From Pseudovirgaria hyperparasitica (Eukaryota; Ascomycota; Dothideomycetes; Acrospermales; Acrospermaceae): a stretch of DNA of 64,000 nucleotides. How positions within the stretch are numbered: the stretch's first letter is position 1; each line of letters opens with the position of its first letter. Where the stretch lies: assembly GCF_010093815.1 (NCBI RefSeq), contig NW_022985556.1:1536615-1600614 (forward strand), read 5' to 3'. Positions 10,946-24,022 of the stretch are shown piece by piece. The position numbers and the translations under genes are program-made. The notes beneath the pieces are model-generated. The model made no database searches. It saw only the letters and a program-made list of their open reading frames with translations, and was not told where the DNA came from.

Positions 10946-12701
10946 CTACAGGAGAACCATGGCGGCACCCGAGAGACCAGCGACAGTGAGGTATACGCTT
11001 AGAGAAGCGAAACCCATGTTCAAAGTCGCCAGTGTCACTCCAGCAGCAGAACCCTCATCGCCCGTGCCTGTGCCGGCACCAGCGCCGTTCGTCCCACTGG
11101 GCTGACTCGTGACCGTGCCAGTGCCGTCAGTACCTGCCTGGCTCATCAGGTTTTTGCATGTGTCGCTCTGGGACGAAGCACGCTTGGAGGATGCCTTGCC
11201 ATCGAAGTCGCACGCATTAGATTGGCCATTTTGGGCGGCAGCATATTTGTTCATGACAAAGGACAGCTGTTCTGTGGAATTGCACATGCCATAGGCGCCA
11301 TATACGCCAGTTGTGGCATTATGGGCAATGCCATCACAGGCAGAGTCGCTGCTCGCACAGATGTAGTCGAAGATATCAGCATAATCTTCAGTGCTGGTAT
11401 CTGCGTTAACTGCGCAAGTCAAGGATGCAGTCATGCATGAGCAGAGCTCAGGATTGGCACTCGGTGGTAGAGGGGTCGACTCAGCCAACCAGGCAGTGTT
11501 GACGGCCGGACAGTCTGCCGGTACAGTGTTTGTAGGATTATAGCTGTTGGAGTTGACACCGCTGGGGTCAACAGTCGCAATTTGCTTGGAGTACTCGCTG
11601 AAATCGGTAAGGGTAGAGACGGAGCTTCCATCAATCGAAACGAGGCCTGTGAAAATTCAATAGATGATCGTTTAGGTTTGACGAGATACTTACCAAAGTC
11701 ATTCTCTTCTTGAAAATACATGTACACAATGCCGCCAGACCAGACCTGAGCCATATCATCTCCGAACAGAACGGGAACGTCGGTGAAAGTACGAGGCTCT
11801 ACTTCGTTGCAACCGTACTCGGCAAAGAATACGGGGACGGAGTAGTTGGCGAACTCCTCAGTGCGGTCCTTGTAGCCCGAAGTCTCGTAGCTAGAATCAC
11901 CACACCATGAGTAGATGTTGTAACCCCAAAAATCAATGGCTTCGGCAGGGTCACTTCCACAATTGAAGTAATCAGCGAGGTTCTCGCGGATTTCTTTGTC
12001 GTCGTTGGTGGCGTATCCGACACCAATGGAGCGCAAACCTTGGTTCTTGATGTAGGCCTTGGAATCGCGAACTGCAGCCTTTACGAAGGCGCTAGCATCA
12101 GTGTTTGATGCGTTGTTCGAGACCTCGTTTCCGGCGAAGAAGCCAAGTGTGTTATTGTACTTGGCGAGATTACTGATGACCGAGGTATAACGGCTGTAGA
12201 GATTGTCATCCCAAGAAGGGTCGTCGCGGTTGATCGACTCGGAGGGTTGAGACAGATCAGCAATCACGTATATGCCAGCATCTGCCAACATCGACATGCA
12301 TTCGTCATGGTTATTGTCGGGATCGACAGCGTATACGCGAATTGTATTGGTACGGAGCTCTGTCAGGAAGGGTATGTCACGCCTGCAGCTGTCGACGTCC
12401 GCGAGAGGGTCACTGTAGGTTGCGCCTGGTACGGCAGTTGTGTTTGTTGAGACATCACGCTGGTAAGCAACACCGCGCATGAAACTGTGCACATATGAGT
12501 AAAGCGACAAAGAGGTTGGAAGGACAAGCGAACAATTGTGTCCCGTTGTTACTGTAGAAGAACTTGGAGCCCTGTAAAGGTCAGTGAGTGCCAAGTTTGG
12601 GTTGGAGTGTCAATGCGTACTTTGATTTCGATCGCCGGTACGTCGGCTACGGCAGTGGATACCAGAGCCGCGACGGCAACAGCAACGCCAAAGTTCTTCA
12701 T
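10946..12701 (-). CDS. GPI-anchored 1,3-beta-glucanosyltransferase (GH72 with CBM43), Gel/Gas family
   Basis: Cuts and religates beta-1,3-glucan chains at the outer face of the plasma membrane, elongating the wall polymer made by FKS1. Four exons: 12621-12701, 12534-12571, 11694-12484 and 10946-11646, separated by introns of 49, 49 and 47 bp that all keep frame; total 536 aa. Residues 1-20 are a signal peptide. The splice from IEIK to [12 protein letters not shown] and then [12 protein letters not shown] rebuilds the diagnostic GH72 start. Catalytic glutamates are Glu160 ([10 protein letters not shown]) and Glu262 ([10 protein letters not shown]), almost the numbering of yeast Gas1. A Cys-rich CBM43/X8 domain ([11 protein letters not shown] to ACDFDGKAS) precedes a Ser/Gly/Thr linker and a hydrophobic GPI-attachment tail ending MVLL. 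CBM43 places it in the Gas1/Gel-with-X8 class; the exact paralogue is not assigned. Confidence 0.92.
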
Positions 12702-13890
12702 TGTCGCCGGAGCGAGTATTGATGGCTTGATAGCGATACAGAGAACGAAGAAGGCAATGCAACGATGTGATGTGATGTGATGCGATGCCGGGTGGTCAGT
12801 ATTCTGACGGGTTGTCCTGGCGATGTTTTGCACAACGCGTGGCCAGGTAACAGCACCGGTAGTTATTGTATGGTAAAAGGGTAAAAGAGGGTAAATGGTT
12901 CTAGAACAGCTAGAACGTATCAAGTAAGTGCAAGGCGGAGAACAGATATCGAATAATTATCTTAATGGGACCAGTAATAGCGATTGACGACGGTGAGAGA
13001 GAAGGCAGGAAGAGAGAGGTCTTGGACAATGCTTAGCATTAACCGTCAGGGGCGAAGAGGCAAAGAAGACCTTAATTAGGTTCACTGCTGTTCACTCGGA
13101 TGTTTGGTGTCCGACCCGACTCGGGACTTATCCAGGATGACAAACCGCCAGTCTGACGCGTCCATCACCTGCAGTAACACTTATGTAGCGGGCTAATACT
13201 TTTTGGGCTTCACAACGGTGCCGCAGCCCCAATTCCCAATAAATAACAATGACTGGGTCCTCAAGTCTTCTTTGCCTTGTGTGTAGGGTATATTTAGACG
13301 CTGAAGAGCATACCATAGGGTCGAGTGAGCCAGTCGCGGACCTCGAGAAGCATAAAAGTCTGAGCACTCAGTGGACTGTGTCCCCGCTCAGGTGGCGTCA
13401 GACGAATATAGATGCTTCTGTTACAAGTTACAAGTATTGCATTCACCCAGGGATAAGGGAGGGACTCGAAACGCGCGCGTGTATCTGTAGTAGTCGTGAA
13501 TTGACGCTGAAGCTTTTGCAGTAGTAGAGTGCGGAACCATCAATCGACAACCTTTACATGTCGTAGCTAGGTAGACAGTTTTCAATACCTGTATCCGGAC
13601 CATAATCCTGCTCTCCGAAGGTCGACTCTCTAATCTAGATGGCCCAGGCATGACTATATACGTCTACGGTCTACGTGTACATGTGTGTGTCTCAGACGCA
13701 TGCCCCTGGAGGCTGCACAAGTTGGACTATGATCTACTCCTACTGTCCGCCGCACGTTGCACGCCCCTTACGATTACTCGAGCTCGATATTCTGACGCGA
13801 CGAACCTTACATATTGTTGACAACCAACTAGCACCTGCATGCATATAAACTATGATGAATATGATCCGATGGATCAGTCAGTCAGTTAAG

Positions 13891-13910
13891 TCAATCAATC
13901 AATCAATCAA
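13891..13910. repeat. (TCAA)n microsatellite
   Basis: Five tandem TCAA units, preceded by GTCA repeats, in the GH72-FKS1 promoter region. Confidence 0.9.
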
Positions 13911-15676
13911 TGAACCGACCAATCCCAGGATCAATTGGACAGTTTGACAGGTGGACAGGTGTCTCGTGAGAGCAATGGGCCATCACAGCCACAGGCTCTG
14001 CCCAGCCCCAAGGATAGATCTTAACACGATAAGCTGATAAGTTGCCTAGCGTCGCGCTTAACCACAAGGACGAAGTCTGGATCTGTAATGAAGAACTCTT
14101 TCATTCTTTTTTAAAAAAAAGGCTCTTCGCGGAGGGTAAGGCTGGTGTGACACGTATTCTGAAGCGTAGCGTTCCATGGCGTTCCCACGTGTACAATCAT
14201 GCTTGCTTGACCTTTTAACATTTCCCCGAAGTCGTAGCTGAGAGCGTTTGTGAGTAACAACATGACAGGGACAGGGGCACGATTCCAGATAGATAATCGA
14301 GGTCTTTCGATGCGCGCTGTAGTCGATTCATCAAAGAGGATGGCAGATCAGATGCTGTTTGTAGAAATGATCTAGTACATTTGGGAAATATCGATTATGA
14401 CGTGGAGAGATTGACAATCGAGCTGAAAGCGAAAGCGGTGGAGCGTGGGTGGGTGGCGAGATGTTTCGGACGTCTTGGTGAACGGCTGGCTGCTGCTAAG
14501 GACTGCAACGTCCTCACACCATGGCGGAAAGTCCGGAATGCGGCAGATGCAGTGATATGCCGGCGTAGATTGTAAGTGTGATTCTGCATTTTGTCTGCTT
14601 CTCATACCATCGTCAAATCTCCAGACGATATAGATCTAGGGAGATGTGTGTATGCGTGTCTGACACAGTTTTCAGCAGTGGTGTGTGGTGTTCCACGCCT
14701 CACTCGTTCGGGCAAGGCTTCATGCAAAGAATGCCTCCGACTGGCGAGTCTGAGTGGTTGAGAGGCCGCGCATCCTCGGCCAGGGCAGCCGCTGGAGTGC
14801 TGCGTCGCTAATTATCTTAGTGGAAGACTCCACTCGTCGAGGAGGGCAGAGAGACCCATATTATCATGGATTGATCCGACCCAACAGTTACAGCACAGCC
14901 AAAAGTTGGGGAGGCACAGGTAGAAAGTACTGTAATTAGTACTACAGAAGCAGAGGCAGAGGCAGAAAGCAGACACCCCCCCCCTACCCCCAAGGAAACC
15001 CCCTGCTGGCCCCCTTAATAATAAACTCAGGTTGGCTTATCAGGCCCCTGCGCTCACTGCACTGCCCGCCACTCCCACCCAGGCCCCGAATCTTCCGTCC
15101 CCCCTATTCCTCGTTCCTCTACCGCCAAACCTGCTTCTTCTCCTCTTCAACGCTCGCTATCACTCACTCCTACCCTCTGCCCGGATTGCTCCACTCGTTC
15201 TTCGTCTTTCGTTCAACTGCGCTGTGTTTGCCTGTTCTTTCGACTGCTGGGACTCGTCGTACAGAAGGGAGAAGAGGTCTTTCACACTCACTCATTCACT
15301 CACTTCTTCTATCCTCTCCCTGACGGCTAGTGAATCTCGTTGGAGACAGCGCCACCTACCAATCAGACTTTTCCAGCAGCTGCGCGTCGTCGCCCACAGC
15401 AACAACCGCTCACGTCTTCGTCCACTACAGCCATCCTTTCGTTACCTGCTCCTACCAAGACGATTCCTATATCGTCTGTCCACGATTCGGAGTCGCTGTC
15501 AACTGTGCTTGGACGCTCTGACCTGATTGTTTGATCAGCTCAGTCTCTTTGCTTCATCTACTACACTTTCAACCACAATCCCTCTCTTGACGCTCGTTTC
15601 TACGCCGACTCTTTTACACTGGTAATCAATCACGAGCATCTTGCTATCGCCACATCGGTAATGGTTACAATCTGAC

Positions 15677-15749
15677 GTGAGTTGACCTTTGCTGCGTGTT
15701 TCTCACGCTAGGAAACTCAAAGCAGCACGGCTAATCACCCATCGTTTAG
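15677..15749 (+). other. Probable 5'UTR intron of fks1
   Basis: Donor GTGAGT at 15677, branch-like CTAAT at 15731 and acceptor TTTAG at 15749, 34 bases before the FKS1 start codon. It matches the style of the coding introns but cannot be proved without transcript reads. Confidence 0.5.
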
Positions 15750-15783
15750 ATTTAGATCTGCCTAGTCGTAAATAATCGCAGTC

Positions 15784-18700
15784 ATGTCGGGACAACCACA
15801 GGGTGGTCAATACGACGATGGCTACGGCCAAACCAACGACGGATATTACCACGATGACCAACAAGGTTATTATGATCAAGGAAACAACGGCGGCTATCAA
15901 GACCAGCAACACGGCGATGCCTATTATGACGAGTCGTAAGTGGCTTGATTTGAGTTCACATAACGCTTGCTAAATTCTTACAGAGCCTACTACGATAACA
16001 ATAACAACAATGGGCAGTACCAGCAAGATGGCTACTACGACAATAACAACCAGGGCTACCAGGATGAGTACTATAACGATCAATACTATGATCAAGGTGG
16101 CCGAGGCCAACAGCAATACTCCCAAGGCGGCTATGCTGCAAAACCCAAGCGAAGGGGTCATGATTCGGAGGAAGACTCTGAGACGTTCAGTGACTTCACT
16201 ATGCGTTCTGACATGGCTCGCGCTGCGGACATGGATTACTACGGAGGGCGCGGTGATGAGCGCTATAATAGTTACGGTGAAGGACAAGGCCGTGGGTATC
16301 GCCCACCATCTTCTCAAATCTCCTACGGTGGCAACCGCTCCTCCGGTGCATCTACACCAATCTATGGCATGGAGTATGGTAATGCCCTGCCAGCTGGTCA
16401 ACGATCACGCGAGCCTTATCCGGCCTGGACGTCTGATGCACAAATTCCATTGACGAAAGAGGAGCTTGAAGACATCTTCATGGACTTGACCGCAAAGTTT
16501 GGTTTCCAGCGTGACAGCATGCGTAACATGTACGATCATCTCATGACCCTTCTGGACTCCCGCGCCTCTCGCATGACCCCAAACCAAGCCCTTCTCTCAC
16601 TTCATGCCGACTACATTGGAGGTGAAAATGCCAATTACCGACGATGGTATTTTGCAGCCCACCTGGATTTGGACGATGCCGTGGGTTTTGCCAACATGAA
16701 ACTCGGAAAGGCAGACAGAAAAACACGCAAGGCCCGTGCAAAAGCCAAGAAGGCGGCGCAGAATGGCGAAGCCAATGAAGAGCAAATTCTGGAAGCATTC
16801 GAAGGCGACAATAGTCTTGAAGCAGCCGAGTACCGCTGGAAGAGCCGTATGAACCGCATGTCACAACATGATCGTGCTCGGCAAATTGCTCTTTATCTTC
16901 TCTGCTGGGGTGAAGCAAATCAGGTTCGGTTTATGCCAGAATGCCTCTGCTTCATTTTCAAGTGCGCCGACGATTATCTCCAATCACCAGCTTGTCAAAA
17001 CAGGACACAGCCAGTGGAGGAGTTTGAGTACTTGAACAACGTCATCACACCTCTTTATCAATACTGTCGAGACCAAGGCTATGAGATTGCTGACGGCAAA
17101 TATGTTCGTCGAGAGCGCGACCACTCTCACATTATTGGTTACGATGACTGCAACCAGTTGTTCTGGTACCCAGAAGGCATTGAGCGCATCGTGTTGGAAG
17201 ATAAATCGCGGATCGTCGATCTGAAGCCTGAAGAGCGATATGAGAAACTAAAAGATATCAACTGGAAAAAGGCATTTTTCAAGACATACAAAGAGAACCG
17301 GTCCTGGTTTCACATGTTGGTGAATTTCAACCGTATCTGGGTGATTCACGTCACTGCCTTCTGGTTCTATACGGCCTTCAATTCTCCCACTCTCTACACG
17401 AAAAATTACGAACAGCAGAAGAACAACCCACCGAAAGCAGCGGCGCAATGGTCTGCAGTCGGTCTCGGCGGTGGCATTGCTTCTCTCATCATGATCCTCG
17501 CGACTGTCACCGAATGGGCTTATGTACCCCGCAGATGGGCTGGGGCACAACACTTGACAAAGCGACTATTCTTCCTGATTGGCATCTTCGCTCTGAACAT
17601 CGCTCCAAGCGTGTACATTCTTTTCATGGATAAGCAAGACGGCAAAATACCATTGATCCTAGGGGTGGTCCAGTTCCTGATTGCTCTGGCGTCGTTCCTT
17701 TTCTTCTCGGTCATGCCCTTGGGCGGTCTATTCGGTAGTTACCTGACCAGGAATTCTCGCCAGTATGTTGCCAGCCAAACTTTCACCGCAAGCTACCCTC
17801 GACTCCGCGGAAACGACATGTGGATGTCTTATGGACTCTGGGTCTCTGTCTTCGCCGCCAAGATGGCCGAATCTTACTTCTTTCTGACTTTGTCGATTCG
17901 TGACCCCATCAGAATTCTCTCAATTATGAAGATTCGCAACTGTGTCGGTGACAAGATTATCGGCACCATCCTCTGCCGGTACCAGCCGCAAATCCTGCTT
18001 GGTCTGATGATCTTCACGGACTTGATTTTGTTCTTCTTGGACACGTACCTTTGGTACATCATACTGAACATGCTGTTCTCGGTTGCTCGATCTTTTTACC
18101 TGGGTGTCTCGATCTGGACTCCCTGGAGGAACGTCTTCTCGAGACTCCCAAAACGCATTTACTCGAAGATTCTTGCTACTACTGATATGGAGATCAAGTA
18201 CAAGCCCAAAGTCCTCATATCGCAGGTCTGGAATGCCATCGTGATTTCAATGTATCGAGAGCACTTGCTTGCCATTGATCACGTTCAGAAATTGCTCTAC
18301 CATCAAGTCCCATCGGAACAAGAGGGCAAGAGGACACTTCGCGCTCCTACCTTTTTCGTCTCTCAAGAAGATCATTCCTTCAAGACTGAGTTCTTCCCGG
18401 CACAGAGCGAGGCGGAACGACGAATCTCCTTTTTCGCACAATCACTCTCAACACCAATACCCGAGCCTCTGCCGGTCGACAATATGCCAACTTTCACCGT
18501 CATGATTCCTCACTACGGTGAGAAGATTCTGTTCTCCCTCAGAGAAATCATTCGAGAGGACGAGCCATACTCGAGAGTCACTATGCTTGAGTACCTCAAG
18601 CAACTCCATCCTCACGAGTGGGACTGTTTTGTCAAGGACACCAAAATCCTGGCAGATGAGACGTCACAATTCAATGGGGATTACGAGAAGAGCGAAAAAG

Positions 18701-21659
18701 ACACGCAAAAGAGCAAGATTGACGATCTACCTTTCTACTGTATTGGCTTCAAATCTGCCGCTCCAGAGTACACTCTTCGCACCCGCATTTGGGCGTCGCT
18801 TCGTGCACAGACTCTTTACCGCACTATCTCTGGCTTCATGAACTATAGTCGCGCCATAAAACTTCTATACCGTGTCGAAAACCCCGAGGTTGTCCAAATG
18901 TTCGGGGGAAATTCCGATAAACTCGAACGCGAATTAGAACGAATGGCTCGTCGCAAGTACAAAATTGTCGTCTCTATGCAGCGTTACGCAAAGTTCAACA
19001 AGGAGGAACGTGAAAACACAGAATTTCTACTCCGCGCGTATCCTGACCTCCAGATTGCTTATCTTGATGAAGAACCGCCTGTCAACGAAGGCGAGGAACC
19101 TCGCCTATACTCCGCTCTGATAGACGGCCACTCCGAGATCATGGAGAATGGTATGCGCCGTCCCAAATTTCGAGTCATGCTTTCCGGTAACCCTATCTTG
19201 GGTGACGGAAAGTCTGACAACCAGAACCACTGCATTATATTCTACCGTGGCGAATACATTCAACTCATCGATGCTAATCAAGACAATTACTTGGAGGAGT
19301 GTCTCAAGATTCGCAGCGTTCTGGCCGAATTCGAGGAAATGACGAACGACAATGTCTCACCGTACACACCCGGTCTACCTTCGAACAACTTCAATCCTGT
19401 TGCCATTCTGGGTGCTCGCGAGTACATTTTCTCTGAGAACATTGGTATCCTTGGTGATGTTGCTGCTGGTAAGGAACAGACATTTGGTACTATGTTCGCG
19501 CGTACCCTGGCTCAAATCGGTGGTAAACTCCATTATGGTCATCCTGACTTCCTCAATGGTATCTTCATGACTACTCGAGGTGGAGTTTCCAAGGCACAGA
19601 AGGGGCTGCATCTCAATGAAGACATCTACGCTGGAATGAACGCACTTCTACGCGGTGGTCGGATAAAGCACTGCGAATACTATCAGTGTGGTAAAGGCCG
19701 TGATCTTGGATTTGGTTCCATTCTCAACTTCACTACAAAGATTGGCACTGGCATGGGAGAGCAAATGTTGTCGCGAGAATACTATTATCTCGGCACACAG
19801 TTACCTCTGGATCGATTCTTGTCCTTCTACTACGCTCATCCTGGTTTCCACATCAACAACTTGTTCATTATTCTGTCGGTTCAGATGTTTATGTTCTGTC
19901 TGGTCAACCTGGGGGCACTCCGACACGAGACCATCACCTGCAGTTACAACAAGGACCTGCCAATTACCGATCCAGAATATCCCACAGGTTGTGCAAACCT
20001 TGTTCCAATTCTCAACTGGATCCAGATTTGCATCATCTCCATCTTCATTGTCTTCTTCATCTCCTTCGTACCGCTCGTTGTTCAAGAGTTGACCGAACGA
20101 GGTGTCTGGCGCGCGGCGACTCGTCTTGCCAAGCACTTCTCATCCTTGTCGCCACTCTTTGAGGTGTTCGTGTGTCAGATCTACGCCAACGCTTTGCATC
20201 AAGATTTGTCCTTCGGAGGTGCCCGGTATATCGGAACAGGTCGTGGCTTTGCCACTGCTAGAATCCCATTTGGAATCCTGTATTCCCGATTCGCCGGTCC
20301 ATCTATCTACATGGGTGCACGATCGCTTATGATGTTGCTCTTCGGTACTGTCACCGTCTGGGTGCCGTGGTTGTTGTGGTTCTGGGTGACTTGTATCGCT
20401 CTCACTATCTCGCCGTTTTTGTTCAATCCTCACCAGTTCGCATGGGGCGATTTCTTCATCGACTACCGCGAATACCTCCGATGGCTTTCCCGCGGCAACA
20501 CGCGTTCGCACGCTGCTTCGTGGATTGGTTTCTGTAGGTTGTCCCGTACACGTATCACTGGTTACAAACGTAAAGTTCTCGGTGACCCTAGCTCTAAACT
20601 TTCCGGCGACGTACCCAGGGCACACATAACCAACATCCTCTTCAGTGAAATCATTGGGCCCCTCGTTCTGGTGGCAGTCACATTAATTCCCTATGTCTTC
20701 ATCAACTCCCAGGTGGGTGTGATCGACGAGAATGAGGGGAATGGTAAAAAGAAGATCGAGCAGACCAATGCACTCGTACGACTTGGTCTTGTCGCTTTTG
20801 GTCCAGTCGCCGTCAATGCTGGAGTTCTTGCAGGTCTCTTTGGTATGGCTTGCTGCATGGGCCCCATTCTTACAATGTGCTGCAAGAAGTTCCCTGCTGT
20901 TCTCGCTGGAATCGGCCACGGTGTAGCTGTTTTCGGTCTTCTCGCCTTCTTCGAAGTTATGTTCTTCCTTGAGAGCTTTAACTTTGCCCGTACCCTTCTG
21001 GGTATGATTGCTGTTACTGCCATCCAGCGGTGGTTCTACAAGCTTATCATTTCGCTTGCTCTGACCCGAGAATTCAAGGCCGATAGCGCTAATATTGCGT
21101 TCTGGTCTGGCAAATGGTACGCCATGGGTTGGCACACCATCTCCCAGCCTGGTCGCGAATTCCTTTGCAAGATCACCGAACTGGGAATGTTTGCAGCGGA
21201 CTTTGTCCTCGGTCACGTTCTACTGTTCATGTTGACGCCTGCACTCCTGCTGCCGTACATCGACAAGCTTCATTCCATAATGCTCTTCTGGCTCAGACCA
21301 AGGTATGTCCAATGCTTGAATCGTTAACACACTTTCTAATCATTTGTAGCCGTCAAATTCGCCCACCAATTTACTCGCTGAAACAGACCAAATTGCGTAA
21401 GAGACGTATCGTTCGATACGCCATCCTGTATTTCGTCATGTTCTTCTTGCTCATTGCACTGGTCGTGGGCCCTGCAGTTATTGGAAAACTCGAACTATTC
21501 GATCCGGCAACCCTGGACCTTCCTCTCCAACTTGTACAACCTGTTAACCTCAACAATAACGACACTCTGGGAACCTCACAGACTGGTACTGCTATTGCCG
21601 GTGGCGCGGATCCCACTGGCAGTGACTCAAGACTACGGATGGTTCGGCTAGCATTTTAG
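15784..21659 (+). CDS. fks1: 1,3-beta-glucan synthase catalytic subunit
   Basis: Integral plasma-membrane enzyme that polymerises UDP-glucose into the main beta-1,3-glucan of the wall; activated by Rho1 and inhibited by echinocandins. Exons are 15784-15935, 15984-21302 and 21350-21659 (introns 48 and 47 bp), total 1,926 aa, the usual size. The start [15 protein letters not shown] opens the Tyr/Gln/Asn-rich cytosolic tail typical of filamentous fungi. The FKS1_dom1 region ([20 protein letters not shown]) and the large glucan synthase domain ([55 protein letters not shown]) are intact between two membrane-helix clusters. Hot spot 1 reads FLTLSIRDP (17881-17907) and the hot spot 2 region reads NWIQICII (20014-20037). 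The last exon adds a final membrane helix ([19 protein letters not shown]). Confidence 0.97.
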
Positions 21660-22295
21660 AGAGGATTCAATGTTGGACAGCGGATGAATCTCCGGAAGAC
21701 ATGGCCGTTTGTTCGGAGGACCTGTACAACACTGCGAGCACGACTCTTGTCCATATGCCCCTGCAATGGCAACGTAATGATGTAATCTTTTTTTGGCTTC
21801 GATCCTTGCATTTTTGTTCTGTACGGACCGAGTTCCGGGTGGGCTACAGTATAACCAATTTCCTGAAGTATTCGCTCGTTCACAAAAACTGAGCCTGGAC
21901 ATGGTCAATCGGCGCATTAACACGTAAATAAACTATCAACACACGGATCAACGTATTCTTGAAAAGTTATAGTAAAGATAGGAAATATATTATATCGACT
22001 CTCGATCATTTTGTTTGTTTATGAAACTTCCACTCGTGATTGCACACGCGACTTTAATGAGAAGTATTGATATGGCAGTTAAATACATAAATTTTCGTCG
22101 CCGTAACTTCGTGCTGTGTTGTTCAACTATCGCTTGTTGGTGCCTCAGGCCTCCCGTCAAGAATTAGAGGTCGGATCTCCGCGGCCACGACCGCGCGCCA
22201 TGGACAAGCAGCACGCGTGTCATAGGCAACTTTTCAATTTCTCCCCTTTCTCACCCACGCACCTACAAAGTTTCCTGTAAACCTCCGCCCTCGAT
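21660..22295. other. Intergenic: fks1 3' flank and lcb1 promoter
   Basis: About 640 bp, AT-rich around 21900-22100 as in a 3' untranslated/terminator region, then a GC-richer promoter before the LCB1 start. No gene is seen. Confidence 0.6.
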
Positions 22296-24022
22296 ATGGA
22301 TCTCCACGAAATTCAAGACGCCTTTTACCAGTGGTTCAGCGAAGCCAATGTGCAATTTCAGAAGATTCCCGGTTCAGCAATTCTCCTGAGATACATCAAG
22401 TCCAGTTACCAAGACGATCCTGTGCGCTCCGCTGTTGAACTTTTCCTCTTCCTCTTCGCAGTGCGCTACCTACTTGCACCTAAATACTCTACCCAGAAAC
22501 AGAAGATCGCGCTCACTGAGCAGGTAGTCTAAATCCATCTTACCCACCGGGCGCGCTCTGACATGCGAATAGGAGATCGACGAACTTGTGGACGATTGGA
22601 CGCCAGAGCCATTGGTTGCGCCTCAAACAGCCTTTGAAGAGATAGAGAACGAGAAACGTCCTGTCATTGTCGGGTACGAGACTTCTGCTTTGACTTTGTA
22701 GAACATGTTCTTACCTTGCCGCAGGCCCACCGGCCCCAAATCGAAACTCTCCAATGGACGTACGGTCACGAACTTAGCCTCTTATAACTTCTATAACTTT
22801 GTTGGTAATGAGACCCTAAAAGAGAAAGCTGTTCAGACACTTCGCACATATGGAGTAGGACCTTGCGGACCCCCAGGCTTCTACGGAACGCAAGATGTTC
22901 ATATGAAGACCGAGGCCGACGTCGCGTCTCATTTGGGTGTAGAATCATGTATAGTGTACGCACAGTCCTTCTCCACGATATCTGGATGTATTCCCGCTTT
23001 TTCGAAGCGGGGTGACATTATAGTTGCGGATAGCGCTCTGAATTACTCTGCTCGGAAGGGCGTTCAAATTTCCCGCAGCACGGTAAAATGGTTTGAGCAC
23101 AACAACATGAAGGACCTCGAACAGGTTTTGCAGAAGGTCACGAAAGAGCAGATGAAGAAACCACTGACCAGACGCTTCATTATTACTGAGGGGCTTTTCG
23201 AAACTACTGGCGACGTTGTGGATCTACCCAAACTAGTACGCGTTTCTTGATCAGTGGCAATGACCATTGGCTAATAGTTTCAGGTTGAGCTGAAGCTCAA
23301 GTACAAGTTCCGCATTATCCTGGACGAGACTTGGTCCTATGGAGTGCTTGGTCGCACTGGTCGTGGAGTCACAGAGGCGCAAAATGTTGACCCAACCCAG
23401 GTCGACATGATCATCGGCAATCTTTCCGGACCACTCTGCGCAGCAGGCGGGTTTTGCGCCGGCACGGAAGAAGTTGTCAGTCACCAACGCTTGTCGTCCG
23501 CCTCCTATACGTTTTCCGCTGCATTACCGGCTATGCTTGCAACGACAGCAAGTGAGACCATACGGCTAATTCAGGAATCTCCTGAGATCCTAGCCCAGCT
23601 CAGAGAGAACATCAAAGCCATGAGATCTCAGTTGGATCCTCGGAGTGACTGGGTGCGGTGCACTAGTGCTACGGACAATCCAATTCTACTGCTGGTCCTT
23701 AAGCAGGACGCCCTCACCTCTCGTAATTTCGGCCAAAAAGAGCAGGAATGGATCTTGCAGGAGGTTGTTGATGAGGTACGACACCAATTCCTCTACACTT
23801 ACTTATTCGTGCTAAAATGTCCAGTGTCTTGCAAACGGTGTTCTGATTACTAGACTAAAGGCCATGCCGCAGCCACTTGGAGCTGCTGTGTCTGCTCAAA
23901 GTCCTCAGCCGCAACCTGCACTCAAAATATGTGTTACGACTGGTCTTTCAAAGAAGGAGACAGAAAAGGCTGGCGTGGTCATTCGCCATGCCATAACCAA
24001 GATAATGACAAAGAAGAGGTGA
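22296..24022 (+). CDS. lcb1: Serine palmitoyltransferase subunit 1 (Lcb1)
   Basis: Forms the heterodimer with Lcb2 that condenses serine with palmitoyl-CoA, the first step of sphingolipid synthesis in the ER. Five exons: 22296-22523, 22573-22673, 22725-23235, 23284-23775 and 23825-24022, with four introns of 48-51 bp. All junctions keep frame and give 509 aa, the usual size. An N-terminal membrane helix (SAVELFLFLFAVRYLLA) is followed by the alpha-oxoamine synthase fold: NLASYNFYNFVG, YGVGPCGPPGFYGTQDVH with the Cys-containing loop, and DETWSYGVLGRTGRGVTEH-like (here ...TRGVTEAQNVD replaced by GRGVTEAQNVD). The PLP lysine of Lcb2 is absent, as expected for subunit 1. The C-terminal exon reads DECLANGVLITRLKAMP after splicing. 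Confidence 0.93.

Larger units (their letters stand above)
12702..15783. promoter_or_regulatory. 3.1-kb divergent region between GH72 and FKS1 genes
   Basis: The largest gene-free gap of the normal-composition part. It must hold the promoters of both wall genes. Visible details are a (TCAA)5 run at 13891-13910, a C-rich patch at 14975-15003, and a long pyrimidine-rich stretch from 15060 to 15640 that fits a long FKS1 leader. No reading frame here has family character. Confidence 0.6.

Noticed and set aside
15032-15526. 164-aa frame upstream of FKS1
   Set aside because: It lies in the pyrimidine-rich leader; composition is Ser/Leu/Pro/Arg-biased with no domain, and overlapping frames are equally open.
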